This document shows positions 21,801 to 28,925 of a stretch of 32,500 nt of DNA, piece after piece. Below the pieces are notes generated by a model, which saw only the letters and a list, made by a program, of their open reading frames with translations, did not search any database and was not told where the DNA came from. Within the stretch, counting starts at the first letter, position 1. The number at the start of each line of letters is the position of its first letter. The position numbers and the translations under genes are program-made. The DNA is taken from contig NC_135566.1 in NCBI RefSeq assembly GCF_964340395.1, forward strand, positions 18,190,001 to 18,222,500, read 5' to 3'. Source of the DNA: Glandiceps talaboti (taxonomy: Eukaryota > Hemichordata > Enteropneusta > Spengelidae).

Positions 21801-24800
21801 TGTACATGTAGATATGCCTTAAAGTAAATAACAAATGATTTTTTTCTTCTTTTTTTTCTGGTCAGGTGTTCCATTCATTTTAAAGTGCGGTAAAGGTAAG
21901 TCAAAGTAGTGTACTTAAAATTGATTTAAAGTGGCCCAAGCTGAGTTAATGAGCTTTTTACTCTGTAGATAATACTTCTATGAAACCTTGATTGAACTAT
22001 TCTTAATGTAATGAAAATGTCAATGCATGCCTTCTAGGACATTACAATTAGAACTGTTGATTCCACCGTAAGGATTTCCTCAACATTTTTTATATACATA
22101 TAATTAATTACATCATTGGATCATCTATAAATTATATCTTATTACATACCAGATTTAAGTTCAGTTAATTGCAAGTAATGGTTAAGTATGCTTCAGTAAG
22201 TAGAATACTGTGAGCACCTTCTAAATATTCAGTAAAAAGTGCACCCAGAACGTGTAAAGCCAGTTTGTGCCCCTTTAAGATGATTGACTTCCTGCTACAT
22301 ATGTGGTAGTACACATTCAAAATATAGTCTTCCTTCACAAACAGCTTCTTCACAAATATTTAAGGTGTGTCTTTTGGTCATGGGAGTTGGTCTTATTTTT
22401 TGCGTGTTTGTTGATAAATGTTTGCCTTTGAATGTAATGTACTCTAACATATTTTTTGCTGTGTTTTTAGATTTCTCAGTTTTGTTGGCATCTTTTCTTT
22501 ATTTATTTTCAAGGATGACCTACAGGACTAGTCCCATTAACAGGCTCCAACAATCTTACATTTGCTTTAAATATGTATCTTTCAGCTCTGAATGAACGCA
22601 AAGCAGAAGTACGTATACAGTTCCGTGACACACCAGGCGATATTTTCCAGGGTCAAAACAAGAGAAATGAACTGGTAATCAGAGTACAACCGGATGAAGC
22701 CGTGTATTGTAAATTTATGACCAAGAAACCAGGCATGGCATTCAATCCTGTGGAGACAGAATTGGATCTCACATATGGCTCCAGATACAAAGTATGTGCT
22801 ATCAAAATAATCAACAAACTAGTGGGTTTTCCTCCATCAATGCTTAGGGCGCCCTCAATGGTTGGAATGTGATGACTGGTTCTAGTATGATTCCATGACT
22901 ACACTAAAGTCCTGAGTCAGTGTGTGCTCTATATATAATATTTTCACATTGTAGAATATAATCTTCCACCAACATTGAGGGCGCCCTTCAAGGGTTGGAT
23001 CTTGATGGCTGATGCTAATACTGTTAGAATATTGCTAAAACATCTTGGTGGGATATAAACATGCGATCTGAAACAAAGTTAGTAGAGTGTGTTGACTGGA
23101 AAAGAATGCAACCAACTTGTGACTTGAAACACTGGGAAACGATGGTTCTTTCAAAGGAGGCTATTATACTTGACTACCATGGCTTATTTCAAAAAACTGC
23201 CTCCAAACAGCACTTCTAGTGGCCAAATTATACAATCTTTTGTCTTTATGATAATGGCAATACGGCATACTAGATCTGTTACGTTTAATCATTTTTTGTA
23301 TTTTATGTTTACATTTTTGACGGGATCACTGCTCTCTCTACATCTGAAACAGTCATTCAAATCCTGTTTTGAATCTCACATGCTGATTGGAATCAACAGC
23401 TGTTCAGAGAGCATATACTAGTATCTTGTAGCTAAAGTGTGACACTAACATACGAAAATATCTGTGTTTTGTTATAGGGTGTTTCATTACCTGATGCCTA
23501 TGTACGACTCATACTGGACGTGTTCTGTGGTAGTCAGATGCATTTTGTCAGAACGTAAGTCACTTAACTACTGGGGTAATTGTGAACAAAAACTCTGCTA
23601 GTAAAAAACCAATAGATTTTAACATTCTTGTTTAGTTTTATGGACAGACATCATTATTGGAGACCTGATTGTGACACCCTATCTAGCTTTGATTTTTAGA
23701 CATTGTCTGTACATTTCATTAGTTTTACTAAATACATGGTGAGACAAAATGTTTTTGTGAGATACAGTACAGTTTTCGCCTAAGCTGTCATTTCGCTTTG
23801 CGTTCGCTTCATGTTCGCATCGCATCAAAAAACAATGAAGGTCGCTTCACGTCAAACAACAATGAAGGTGAAGCGATACTGTGAAAGGTGTGACAGTATT
23901 TGCATATCTGTTTTCACTGCTGTACGTCGTGAATTCTGTCTGTTACGCACATTGTACAAACCTAAAACTCGAAATTCTGAGATAGGTTCTATGCATGGAT
24001 TTATTAGGGGGTGGTGCGTTATATTGTCCCCAATTACCAAATCGTCCCTGCTAGGGTTGGTCGGCCGGTGCCGTGAACACGGCCGCAACTGTCACAACAA
24101 TTAAATGGAATGACCAGTCAAATCGATTTTACAAACGGGACGATCCCTTTGTACAAACCACTAACATACACATGTTAACAAATGTAGAAAAAGCAATTGC
24201 ACAGTGGTGAGCAAAAATAAAGTGATAAACACAAGTCCTCTTTGCAGAAAACCCGGTACACTACGATGTTCTACGTTCCTCATAGGTCACGAACACCGCA
24301 ATATATAATGGGCGAATAATGTAGTGAAACGTCCAACAGTATGTAGCGAAACGCCAAACTACGTACCAAATTGACAATTTATCGAAACGACCGTAATGCT
24401 GTCATCTGTATAAGTTGCAATGCGAATATATAATGTTCATGATTGCAATAATTTTCTCATCTGTGGTCGCCGATAGTGTTTTCGTTTCCCATTGTACGTA
24501 CACTCAATTTTCTTTAGCTTTTCAACCGTTTACCTCACGACTCAGACCACTATGGAAATTTTTCAAAAGAAACCCCAAAGTCAGAACAGGAATGATGTCA
24601 TATTTATATTACCAACACTGCAGTACCCTTACTCATTTTGATGGTAAATAAGTATTCCTATACAGTCCGAATATGAAACACCTAACCTGGAGTTGTGAAA
24701 GAGCAGTATAGAGGTGAAGGGGTAGGCGTGTTGACGAACTTTCAATACAAGTGGAGATGCCTGCCCGTGAGTTCAAATCTAGGTCATGGCCGAATGGCAT

Positions 24801-27350
24801 AGCAACTATTGTAATGAGATATGGTTGCCTGACAACTATCATTTAGTTGTGTCAACAAATATAGTGCATGATGAGATCATAGACTCACTATGGGTAAGCT
24901 CGCGATCTTTGATCATACATCATAAATGGGGAATTCAATTTCATACTTATTCGCATACGACCGATGTCTTGCAGAGAAATGCAAAAAAGGATTAAGAGAT
25001 CGGACACCAAAATGTATTCCAATTGATGTCTTGTAACCGAGAAAGATTTATTTATTGTCATGGGATTGCATTATGTATTTAAAAATTTTTTTGTTAAATT
25101 ACGTCAGACTCTCTATTTGGTTCGGGCAGACAATACGAAAAAGAATATGTGCTTCAAGAAATGAGGAGATTGAGCCTATTACTAAAACCATCCTCCTTTT
25201 GCCAAAATACATGGTCGTTACATGAATGGACAAGGGAAATGGAGAAACACTATGATATTGAAACAACTGATATGTGGGACGCCCAAATAAATGTGTCTTA
25301 ACTAACGTCAGAAAAAAAGTTAAAAACAAATTTTCGTAAGTTTTAAGTTTATTTAAAATGCGACATTGTCACCGATGTCGGGAACGCAACAAATATGGGG
25401 TCCGGATACAAAACGTTCAACATAGATGTACGTTGTATTTTGCTTACTTCTGTAATTTCAATCTTGTAAGTTTCATTTTAAAGGTATGACGGAGTAAAGT
25501 ACATAAAACGGCAAATAAAAAAAATTCGTTCATGTATAGAAGGTAGCTATATTCTAGATAATGTCCAAACAGGAGATCGGAAAGGACTGCGTAATACTCA
25601 ACATTTATTAACGCAAATTTAACCAAAAGGGTTATCGTGCCGTAGACAGAAAAGTAAAGTACAACCCCAAATAATTTTAGTAGCCGTAATGATTTATACT
25701 TTTCGTTTCAAATCCTTTATCATGCAAATATGTGGGTATAATAGCGCATGTTCCACACAATGCGATTCAGAAACAAAGTTGACGCGATGCGAATGGGGTG
25801 CGATGCGAATGCGAACTCAACGCGAAAAGGAAGCGAAGTGAAAGCAATGTTTAATTGAAGCGAACTCCCGTAAACTTGACATTGAGGCGAAGCGAAAGCG
25901 AAGCTGAAGCGATGCGAACGCGAATTGAGGCGAGAGCTTAGGCGAAAACTGTACTGTATGATGGACAGCTGATGATGGACTCAAACCTGTTCCAATGTCC
26001 TACTGAGTATGTTACTATAGTGTTGTCTCTTGCATATAAAATAAAAATGGCCGACAGTGGTATTTCAACAAAAAAGTCAAGTTTTGAATTAATTCTTTTT
26101 TTCAGTGATGAGTTGGCAGAAGCTTGGAGAATATTCACACCATTGTTACATCGCATCGAGAAAGAGAAGGTGAAACCATTACCATACAAGTATGGTGGGT
26201 AAGTAAGAAGTTGTGTACTTCATGTCCAAGTTATGTTGGAATGGTTATAGGTACCTAATTCAATGACAAGCCACCAAGTCATCAAACTCTACCTCCATTT
26301 CGCTGAGGCATGACTGATGTTGAGGTCCATGTGTGTGTACATGTTATACAATGTGTTCAGTACTCTGAGTACCAGTATGTTTAGACAAAACTGTTGTGAG
26401 GTACATGTATGTACATTACAGTGTGTTATAATTAGAATACTGTAGAAAGACTGATGTGAGGTTCATGTATATGTATAGTACACAGATGTAAATTACAGTA
26501 TGTTCAGAACTGTAAATGTGTTGAGGTTAGAGACTGTTGTAAGGTTCATGTATGTGTTCATGTATGTACATGACTGTTAATACTGTAAAATGTTGAGGAA
26601 ACACTTGCGAGGTTCATGTATGTACATTACAGTGTCAGTACTGTAAAATGTTGAGGCAACACTTGCGAGGTTCATGTATGTACATTACAGTGTTATTACT
26701 GTAAAATGTTGAGGCAACACTTGTGAGGTTCTTGGATGTGTACATGTATGTACATTACAGTGTGTTAAAACTAAAATGTTGAGGCAAAACTGTGAAGTAC
26801 ACGTACATGTATGTACATTAATGTGTTAAAACTGTAAAATGTTGAGGCATGACTTGTGTGAGGTTCATATGTTTGCATGGTACATGTATATACATTACAG
26901 TGTGTTAAGAAACATAATATCTTGAGGCTATGCATGCAGCCATTACACATGATACTATTGTCAAATATTACAATGAGTAACACTGAAGTAAAGCACTTTC
27001 TCTATGTGTTACAATTGTTTATAGCATTCATATCAAGTGTAAAAGTAAACTGTTACAATTTGTTTATTTACAAGCCTAGCATGTGGTCTTTCTAATGTGG
27101 TCAATTAGCTAATGAATCAGTTTATATTTTTACACTTGATATGGATGCTATCAACGATTGTGGTACACACAGAAAATGCTTCACTTTGGTGTTATGGGTT
27201 GTACTATAGTGTACCTTATAGTTGTAGTAATTATGACATTGAACTCTGTTTTGTAATTACAGACGTGGTCCTGCCGAGGCTGATGAATTAGCAGCAAAAC
27301 ACAACTTCCGTTTTACTGGAACTTACAAGTGGTCTAAACCACAGCTGTAG
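11083..27350 (+). CDS. G6PD: Glucose-6-phosphate 1-dehydrogenase, 13 coding exons
   Basis: Oxidises glucose 6-phosphate to 6-phosphogluconolactone with NADP+, the first step of the cytosolic oxidative pentose phosphate pathway and a main NADPH source. Coding join: 11083-11178, 12773-12810, 13752-13860, 14718-14935, 15893-16051, 17688-17813, 18961-19054, 20956-21142, 21866-21895, 22586-22791, 23478-23554, 26106-26198, 27263-27350; 1521 nt, 506 aa (human 515). All introns are GT-AG. The coenzyme motif GASGDLAKKK is near 30-39, EKPFGKDL has Lys163, and the substrate-site signature RIDHYLGKE (190-198) has Lys197 and His193. Downstream, [31 protein letters not shown] and the structural-NADP region are intact, ending in [10 protein letters not shown]. 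Exon lengths of exons 2-8 and 11-12 equal those I recall for human exons 3-9 and 11-12; only human exon 10 is split (30+206=236). Residues after YPTLW (TQYKDALIP) diverge from the usual WLFRDGLLP. Every catalytic motif is present, so the gene appears functional. Confidence 0.98.
11179..12772 (+). other. G6PD intron 1
   Basis: 1,594 bp, phase 0. It contains only a short (TAA)n near 12432-12446. No gene is seen; open frames such as 11596-11934 look random. Confidence 0.85.
12773..12810 (+). CDS. G6PD: G6PD exon 2, 38 nt ([13 protein letters not shown])
   Basis: Completes the Rossmann-fold coenzyme motif GASGDLA. Its 38-nt length equals the tiny human exon 3, showing an ancient exon boundary. 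A strong hairpin follows 16 bp after the donor. Confidence 0.95.
12827..12904. repeat. Perfect-stem hairpin of ~31-bp arms after exon 2
   Basis: Left arm 12827-12857 (TTATAACCACAGGGATCAGC...) and right arm about 12871-12904 (...GGTCCCTGTGTTATAA) are reverse complements with two or three small differences. The loop is a GATCGATC-containing dozen bases. Confidence 0.85.
13543..13572 (+). promoter_or_regulatory. Cluster of three perfect AGGTCA half-sites in DR1 spacing (intron 2)
   Basis: AGGTCA at 13543, 13550 and 13557, each separated by a single T, then GGGTCA at 13567. AGGTCA with 1-bp spacing is the DR1 nuclear receptor element (HNF4, RXR partners). It could also be a short 7-bp tandem repeat that arose by slippage. 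Confidence 0.4.
13752..13860 (+). CDS. G6PD: G6PD exon 3 (residues 45-81)
   Basis: 109 nt, the same length as human exon 4. Encodes [20 protein letters not shown] and the following segment ending in AMPYLK. The VGYARSKLT motif is conserved. The usual WLFRD before the Leu-Pro is replaced by TQYKD. Confidence 0.95.
13861..14717 (+). other. G6PD intron 3
   Basis: 857 bp, phase 0. A compound (TGTC)n microsatellite occupies 14101-14313; the rest is AT-rich with no gene. Confidence 0.85.
14101..14313. repeat. Compound (TGTC)n microsatellite with GGCAG interruptions
   Basis: Blocks of TGTC/CTGT are broken by repeated CTGGCAGT and CTCT inserts, giving a partly regular higher-order pattern. It opens false frames on both strands. 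Confidence 0.96.
14718..14935 (+). CDS. G6PD: G6PD exon 4 (residues 82-154)
   Basis: 218 nt, equal to human exon 5. Encodes [14 protein letters not shown] and the conserved [14 protein letters not shown] strand-turn region of the coenzyme domain, ending in CMSQT. The donor ACGTGAGT gives phase 2. Confidence 0.96.
14985..15337 (+). mobile_element. tRNA-derived SINE with (ATT)n tail
   Basis: A-box-like TGGTCGAATGGTTGG at 14993-15007 and B-box-like GGTTTGAGTCC at 15036-15046 are spaced as in a tRNA gene. A ~250-bp body follows, with a 3' region reading TGTAAATCGCTTTGAGTAC and GGAAAGTGCTGTATAGGAAC, then ATT repeats to 15337. That 3' pattern resembles conserved domains of widespread invertebrate and vertebrate tRNA-SINE superfamilies, but I cannot name the family. 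Flanking duplications are not clear. Confidence 0.8.
15837..15864. repeat. (TA)n microsatellite
   Basis: About 14 TA dinucleotides, ending 28 bp before the intron 4 acceptor. Confidence 0.95.
15893..16051 (+). CDS. G6PD: G6PD exon 5 (residues 154-207), active-site exon
   Basis: 159 nt, equal to human exon 6. Holds EKPFGKDL (Lys163) and the family signature RIDHYLGKE (Asp192, His193, Lys197), which bind substrate and coenzyme and supply the catalytic residues. Confidence 0.97.
16168..16430 (+). repeat. Two dispersed copies of the intron 7 91-bp repeat
   Basis: Copies at about 16168-16263 and 16335-16430 carry the same order of blocks as the intron 7 array: AATAATCCCATGTAATCT, GGCTCCA(T/C)TGATAAGATAA, ATGTGAAAACCTG, and GATTGAAAC..(T/A)(G/C)GCCTTT. 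They are more diverged from each other than the intron 7 units are. Confidence 0.82.
16519..17507. repeat. 57-bp minisatellite, 17 copies
   Basis: The marker GTTGTACATAGTATG recurs from 16531 to 17444 at 57-bp intervals (first interval 58). Units are nearly identical; rare variants include GCATGGCAAC near 16610 and 17352 and ACATTGTATG near 16876. Because 57 is a multiple of three and one minus-strand frame has no stop, the array reads as a 359-aa antisense frame of 19-residue repeats. That frame has no independent support. Confidence 0.98.
17532..17558. repeat. Perfect 10-bp hairpin
   Basis: CATAGACCCT (17532-17541) and AGGGTCTATG (17549-17558) flank a 7-base loop. It lies just after the 57-bp array, 130 bp before exon 6. 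Confidence 0.85.
17688..17813 (+). CDS. G6PD: G6PD exon 6 (residues 207-249)
   Basis: 126 nt, equal to human exon 7. Encodes [18 protein letters not shown] and the conserved [17 protein letters not shown]. It lies between two minisatellite arrays; the intron 6 array begins directly at its donor (AAG|GTATGTG). Confidence 0.96.
17814..18720. repeat. ~24-bp minisatellite with 111/126-bp higher-order repeats
   Basis: Base unit is TATGTGAAAGTATGTTGTACATAG with variants (TGCTG, AAAATATGATGTAAATAG, ATGG). Larger units start at the TACATGGTATG marker at 17975, 18086, 18212, 18338, 18449 and 18575, giving lengths 111, 126, 126, 111, 126. Both are multiples of three, so three antisense frames and several sense frames stay open by chance. 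Confidence 0.97.
18721..18890. repeat. ~45-bp repeat, about four copies
   Basis: Units contain TACATAGTATTTTATACATTGTATGTGATGGTATGTTATAATA with small changes. They appear derived from the adjacent array. Confidence 0.85.
18961..19054 (+). CDS. G6PD: G6PD exon 7 (residues 249-280)
   Basis: 94 nt, equal to human exon 8. Encodes [19 protein letters not shown], the helix that follows FGIIR, then [11 protein letters not shown]. Donor AAG|GTATGA. Confidence 0.96.
19087..19831. mobile_element. 735-bp TIR element with 5-bp target-site duplication
   Basis: CTTATACGTCACCTG at 19092-19106 and its perfect reverse complement at 19812-19826 bound a 735-bp segment. TATGT flanks it on both sides (19087-19091 and 19827-19831). 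The interior has no long open frame, so it is non-autonomous. Perfect 15-bp TIRs plus a matching duplication make an insertion likely; the superfamily is not recognised. Confidence 0.75.
19829..19920. repeat. Inverted repeat abutting the TIR element
   Basis: GTTATTTGCCAAATACTGTTCCA (19829-19851) and its complement with one mismatch (19898-19920) flank a 46-base loop. It begins within the right target duplication of the 735-bp element, suggesting that element inserted into an older foldback, or that the two form one nested element. Confidence 0.8.
20018..20520 (+). repeat. 91-bp tandem repeat, about six copies, with tRNA-like boxes
   Basis: The marker GATAAGATAACA (GATATATAACA in the last) recurs at 20059, 20149, 20240, 20331, 20422 and 20513, intervals 90-91. 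Each unit has TGGCTCCACTGATAAGA, resembling a tRNA D-arm/A-box, and 38 bases on GGATTGAAACCC, resembling a T-arm/B-box. Relatives lie in intron 5. It looks like a tandemly amplified tRNA-derived sequence. Confidence 0.85.
20956..21142 (+). CDS. G6PD: G6PD exon 8 (residues 281-343)
   Basis: 187 nt, equal to human exon 9. Encodes [40 protein letters not shown] and [14 protein letters not shown]. Donor G|GTGAGT, phase 1. Confidence 0.96.
21344..21355 (+). promoter_or_regulatory. DR1-like nuclear receptor site in intron 8
   Basis: TGTCAAAGGTCA is a near-perfect AGGTCA direct repeat with one spacer base and is the exact complement of the element upstream of the gene at 10927-10938. Confidence 0.3.
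21379..21780. mobile_element. MITE-like element with ~35-bp terminal inverted repeats
   Basis: The left end TTAGTCTCGGTTACCCAGAC... matches the complement of the right end ...GTCTGGGTAAATGAGACTAA over roughly 35 bp with a few mismatches. About 402 bp with no coding capacity. An 18-C homopolymer lies inside (21432-21449). No convincing target duplication. Confidence 0.8.
21866..21895 (+). CDS. G6PD: G6PD exon 9, 30-nt microexon (residues 343-353)
   Basis: Encodes VPFILKCGK, flanked by split codons for G343 and A353. Acceptor TTTCTGGTCAG, donor AAAG|GTAAGT. Together with exon 10 it equals the single 236-nt human exon 10, so this lineage has an extra intron between GK and ALNERKAEV. Missing it would delete exactly ten residues in frame. 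Confidence 0.93.
21896..22585 (+). other. G6PD intron 9 (lineage-specific)
   Basis: 690 bp, GTAAGT to TTTCAG. Not present in the human gene as I recall it. AT-rich; no repeat family or gene recognised. Confidence 0.85.
22586..22791 (+). CDS. G6PD: G6PD exon 10 (residues 353-421)
   Basis: 206 nt. Encodes [43 protein letters not shown] and [11 protein letters not shown]. These cover the beta-sheet and structural-NADP+ region of the second domain, all conserved. Donor AAA|GTATGT, phase 0. Confidence 0.96.
22837..23015. repeat. Paired GGGCGCCC-centred repeat
   Basis: GGGCGCCCTCAATGGTTGGA at 22847-22866 recurs as GGGCGCCCTTCAAGGGTTGGA from 22979, each followed by TGATG(A/G)CTG. The octamer core is itself palindromic. 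The 130-bp interval suggests a small duplicated or composite element. Confidence 0.6.
23095..23275. repeat. Dispersed repeat copy B (relative at 6410-6590)
   Basis: Shares TTTCAAAGGAGG and then AACAGCAC..CTAGTGGCCAAA and TCTTTTGTCTTT with the element in DUF229 intron 2, in the same orientation and spacing. Confidence 0.7.
23478..23554 (+). CDS. G6PD: G6PD exon 11 (residues 422-447)
   Basis: 77 nt, equal to human exon 11. Encodes the highly conserved [20 protein letters not shown]. Donor AAC|GTAAGT, phase 2. Confidence 0.96.
24699..24785 (+). repeat. Possible tRNA-like remnant (weak)
   Basis: GTAGGCGTGTTGACGA followed by GAGTTCAAATCTAGG resembles degraded tRNA A- and B-box promoter sequences. 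It lies inside the 2.2-kb element and could be an embedded SINE head. Weak evidence. Confidence 0.25.
25098..25301 (+). pseudogene. Coding-like fragment inside the intron 11 element
   Basis: An open frame of 67 codons without an initiating ATG encodes a protein-like sequence (for example [18 protein letters not shown] and [15 protein letters not shown]). It is preceded by a T-rich stretch and ACGTCAG that could be a relic 3' splice site. It could be a captured exon, a transposase relic or chance; I do not recognise the protein. Confidence 0.3.
26106..26198 (+). CDS. G6PD: G6PD exon 12 (residues 447-478)
   Basis: 93 nt, equal to human exon 12. Encodes [20 protein letters not shown] and VKPLPYKYG. 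The donor is GG|GTAAGT; the extra G before GT shows the split Gly codon completed by exon 13. Confidence 0.96.
26320..26905. repeat. Degenerate ~58-bp minisatellite
   Basis: The best units share CTGTAAAATGTTGAGG, then ACACTTG(C/T)GAGGTTCATG, TATGTACATTACAGTG. Markers at 26583, 26641 and 26699 are 58 bp apart; outer copies are longer and more diverged. Confidence 0.85.
26983..27189. mobile_element. 207-bp foldback element (MITE-like) near the last exon
   Basis: Left arm 26983-27044 and right arm 27127-27189 are reverse complements over ~60 bp with about ten mismatches (for example CATATCAAGTGTAAAA against TTTTACACTTGATATG). The loop is ~82 bp. It ends 73 bp before exon 13. Confidence 0.85.
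27263..27350 (+). CDS. G6PD: G6PD exon 13 (residues 478-506, stop)
   Basis: Completes [16 protein letters not shown] and [10 protein letters not shown], stop TAG at 27348-27350. The C-terminal Tyr-Lys-Trp stretch, near the structural NADP+ site and dimer interface in human G6PD, is conserved. Confidence 0.96.
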
Positions 27351-27514
27351 TAGAATACATCACTTGTCATATCTGACATTGAGATTAATGTCTGGAAACT
27401 ATTTGGATAATCAGCACAATCAAAGATAAATACTTTGAAATATTATCAATGAAGCACTGTGATGTCATGCTTTAGATGTAGGGGTGTAGTGAAGAAAAAA
27501 AATCTGAACTGAGT

Positions 27515-27890
27515 TTTAGATGTTGATTTCATGTCACAAACAAACAAACAAACAAACAAACAAACACACACACACACACACATACATACAGACATTTCAT
27601 TCAGATATAGATATCCACAAACAAATGTACAAACTGACATGCATTTCATTAAGTTGTCCATTTTCACAAACAAACCAACAAACCAGTGCATTTCATTTAG
27701 ACAGTTTCCACAAACACAAACACAAAAGTATGTACTTTATTTAGATGTAGATTTCACAAACAAATAAGTAAACAAACTCACACGCCTGTGCATTTAAGAC
27801 ATAGTTTTCATAAACACAAAGGTGTTAAGCATATTTAGATGTAGATTTCGCAAACATGCATTTTGTGTTGACGTTGATTTCATGCAGAAA
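27515..27890. repeat. (CAAA)n/(CA)n microsatellite and degenerate CACAAACA-rich repeats
   Basis: A pure CAAA and then CA/CATA block at about 27538-27591 is followed by diverged ~60-bp units containing GATGTAGATTTCACAAACAAA and TGCATTTCATT. Confidence 0.85.
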
Positions 27891-27961
27891 CAGACATGCA
27901 TTTAACTTTGAAATGCAAGTATTCCAGAGAGACTTCCGTTCAATTCATACTGACGTGAAGA

Positions 27962-27967
27962 AATAAA
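27962..27967 (+). terminator. First AATAAA after the G6PD stop codon
   Basis: AATAAA, 612 bp after the stop. Others follow at 28118-28123 and 28174-28179. Assignment by motif only. Confidence 0.4.
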
Positions 27968-28519
27968 AAACTGCTTGATAAATATCCTTTATGCTCCTAT
28001 TCTAAGTAAAGAGATAAAAAACTGTACAAAGTGCTATTAGAAATGATTTAAGTGGGTGAGAGATATTGAAGTTGAGGAATTTTCCATCATAACCACAATG
28101 AAAGGACATCAAAATACAATAAAAGTTGAAGAAATGATAACGATATTTTGTGGATATCCACACAGAATGTACCAATAAAAGTGATTAAAATCAGATATTT
28201 AATGTAAACAATATCAGATTACTGTGTCTGTGTAGCCAAGGCTGAAACTAACATTCTGTTAAACAAGATATGAAGTCGTCTTTGTGTTATTTTTGTTTTT
28301 ACTCTCCAAGAATATAATGGTCAACAAGTATTACCATGGTCAGACAATGACTGCTCTTTTTTTCATGTTTATCTGTGTGAGGTAGAAATTTTTGTCACCA
28401 GGATGAATTCTAGTATTTAGATGATTATGACACACAAGAAAACAAATCAGTTCTGAATTTGAAATCGATGAAGAACTAGTGATTTATATTCGGTGTCGGA
28501 CACTATCATGATATAAAAA

Positions 28520-28925
28520 GTAGTGTACCCAATCATATGTTCTGTGTAGGTCACATGATATGAAGTGTACCCAATCATATGTTCTGTATAGGTCACATGA
28601 TATGAAGTGTACCCAATCATATGTTCTGTATAAGTCACATAATATGATTGTGTGTCACATGTCTGTCACATGACATTAAATATATCCAATCATATAATTT
28701 ATAGGTGTCAGCTGTCATGATATCAATTCTACCCAATCATTTGTGTATGGTATGTCTGTCACATGACATTGTCTACGCAAGTGTATAATTTGTAGATGTC
28801 ACCTGACTGTCACATGATATCAAGTGTATCCAATCATCATTTGTGTATGGCACGTGACATTAAAGTCTGCCCAATCATAAATCACCAGACTGTCATCAAG
28901 TGTAGCCAATAATGTTTGTGTACAT
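28520..28925. repeat. 42-bp repeat array rich in CCAATCA and TCACATGA
   Basis: Three clear 42-bp copies (AAGTGTACCCAATCATATGTTCTGT...GTCACATGATATG) start near 28520, 28562 and 28604, followed by diverged copies to about 28925. Across the array roughly eight CCAAT pentamers alternate with TCACATGA-type E-boxes, including one CACGTG near 28852. Confidence 0.85.

Larger units (their letters stand above)
21143..21865 (+). other. G6PD intron 8
   Basis: 723 bp. Contains a MITE-like element with an 18-C run. A T-rich pyrimidine tract precedes the acceptor of the 30-nt microexon. A DR1-like TGTCAAAGGTCA occurs at 21344-21355. Confidence 0.85.
22792..23477 (+). other. G6PD intron 10
   Basis: 686 bp. 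Holds two GGGCGCCC palindromes in similar contexts (22847-22854, 22979-22986) and copy B of the dispersed repeat also present in the DUF229 gene. Confidence 0.85.
23762..25959. mobile_element. 2.2-kb non-autonomous TIR element with TTCGC/GCGAA subterminal arrays
   Basis: The terminal 25 bp (ATACAGTACAGTTTTCGCC...AAGCT, 23762-23786) are perfectly complemented at 25935-25959. Just inside, the left end is rich in TTCGC and the right end in GCGAA (roughly 25780-25930), so the subterminal repeats are also inverted. This resembles arrays of transposase-binding sites. No full transposase frame is seen. A TGA trinucleotide on each side (23758-23760, 25959-25961) might be a target duplication. Confidence 0.8.
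23555..26105 (+). other. G6PD intron 11
   Basis: 2,551 bp, the longest intron. Most of it is one 2.2-kb inverted-repeat element (23762-25959). Confidence 0.88.
26199..27262 (+). other. G6PD intron 12
   Basis: 1,064 bp. Contains a degenerate ~58-bp minisatellite and a 207-bp foldback element close to the acceptor (ATTACAG). Confidence 0.88.
27351..28200 (+). other. 3' UTR or 3' flank of G6PD
   Basis: No coding signal. AATAAA hexamers occur at 27962, 28118 and 28174 (and again at 28993), so the transcript could end at any of several places. The first ~540 bp include degenerate CAAAC-rich repeats. Confidence 0.5.

Noticed and set aside
23811-24104. 97-aa frame in the intron 11 element as a transposase
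   Set aside because: Too short and with no catalytic or zinc-finger pattern; partly translated from the TTCGC-rich subterminal repeats.
24699-24785. Functional tRNA gene
   Set aside because: Only loose A/B-box resemblance; no cloverleaf with a plausible acceptor stem could be traced by eye.
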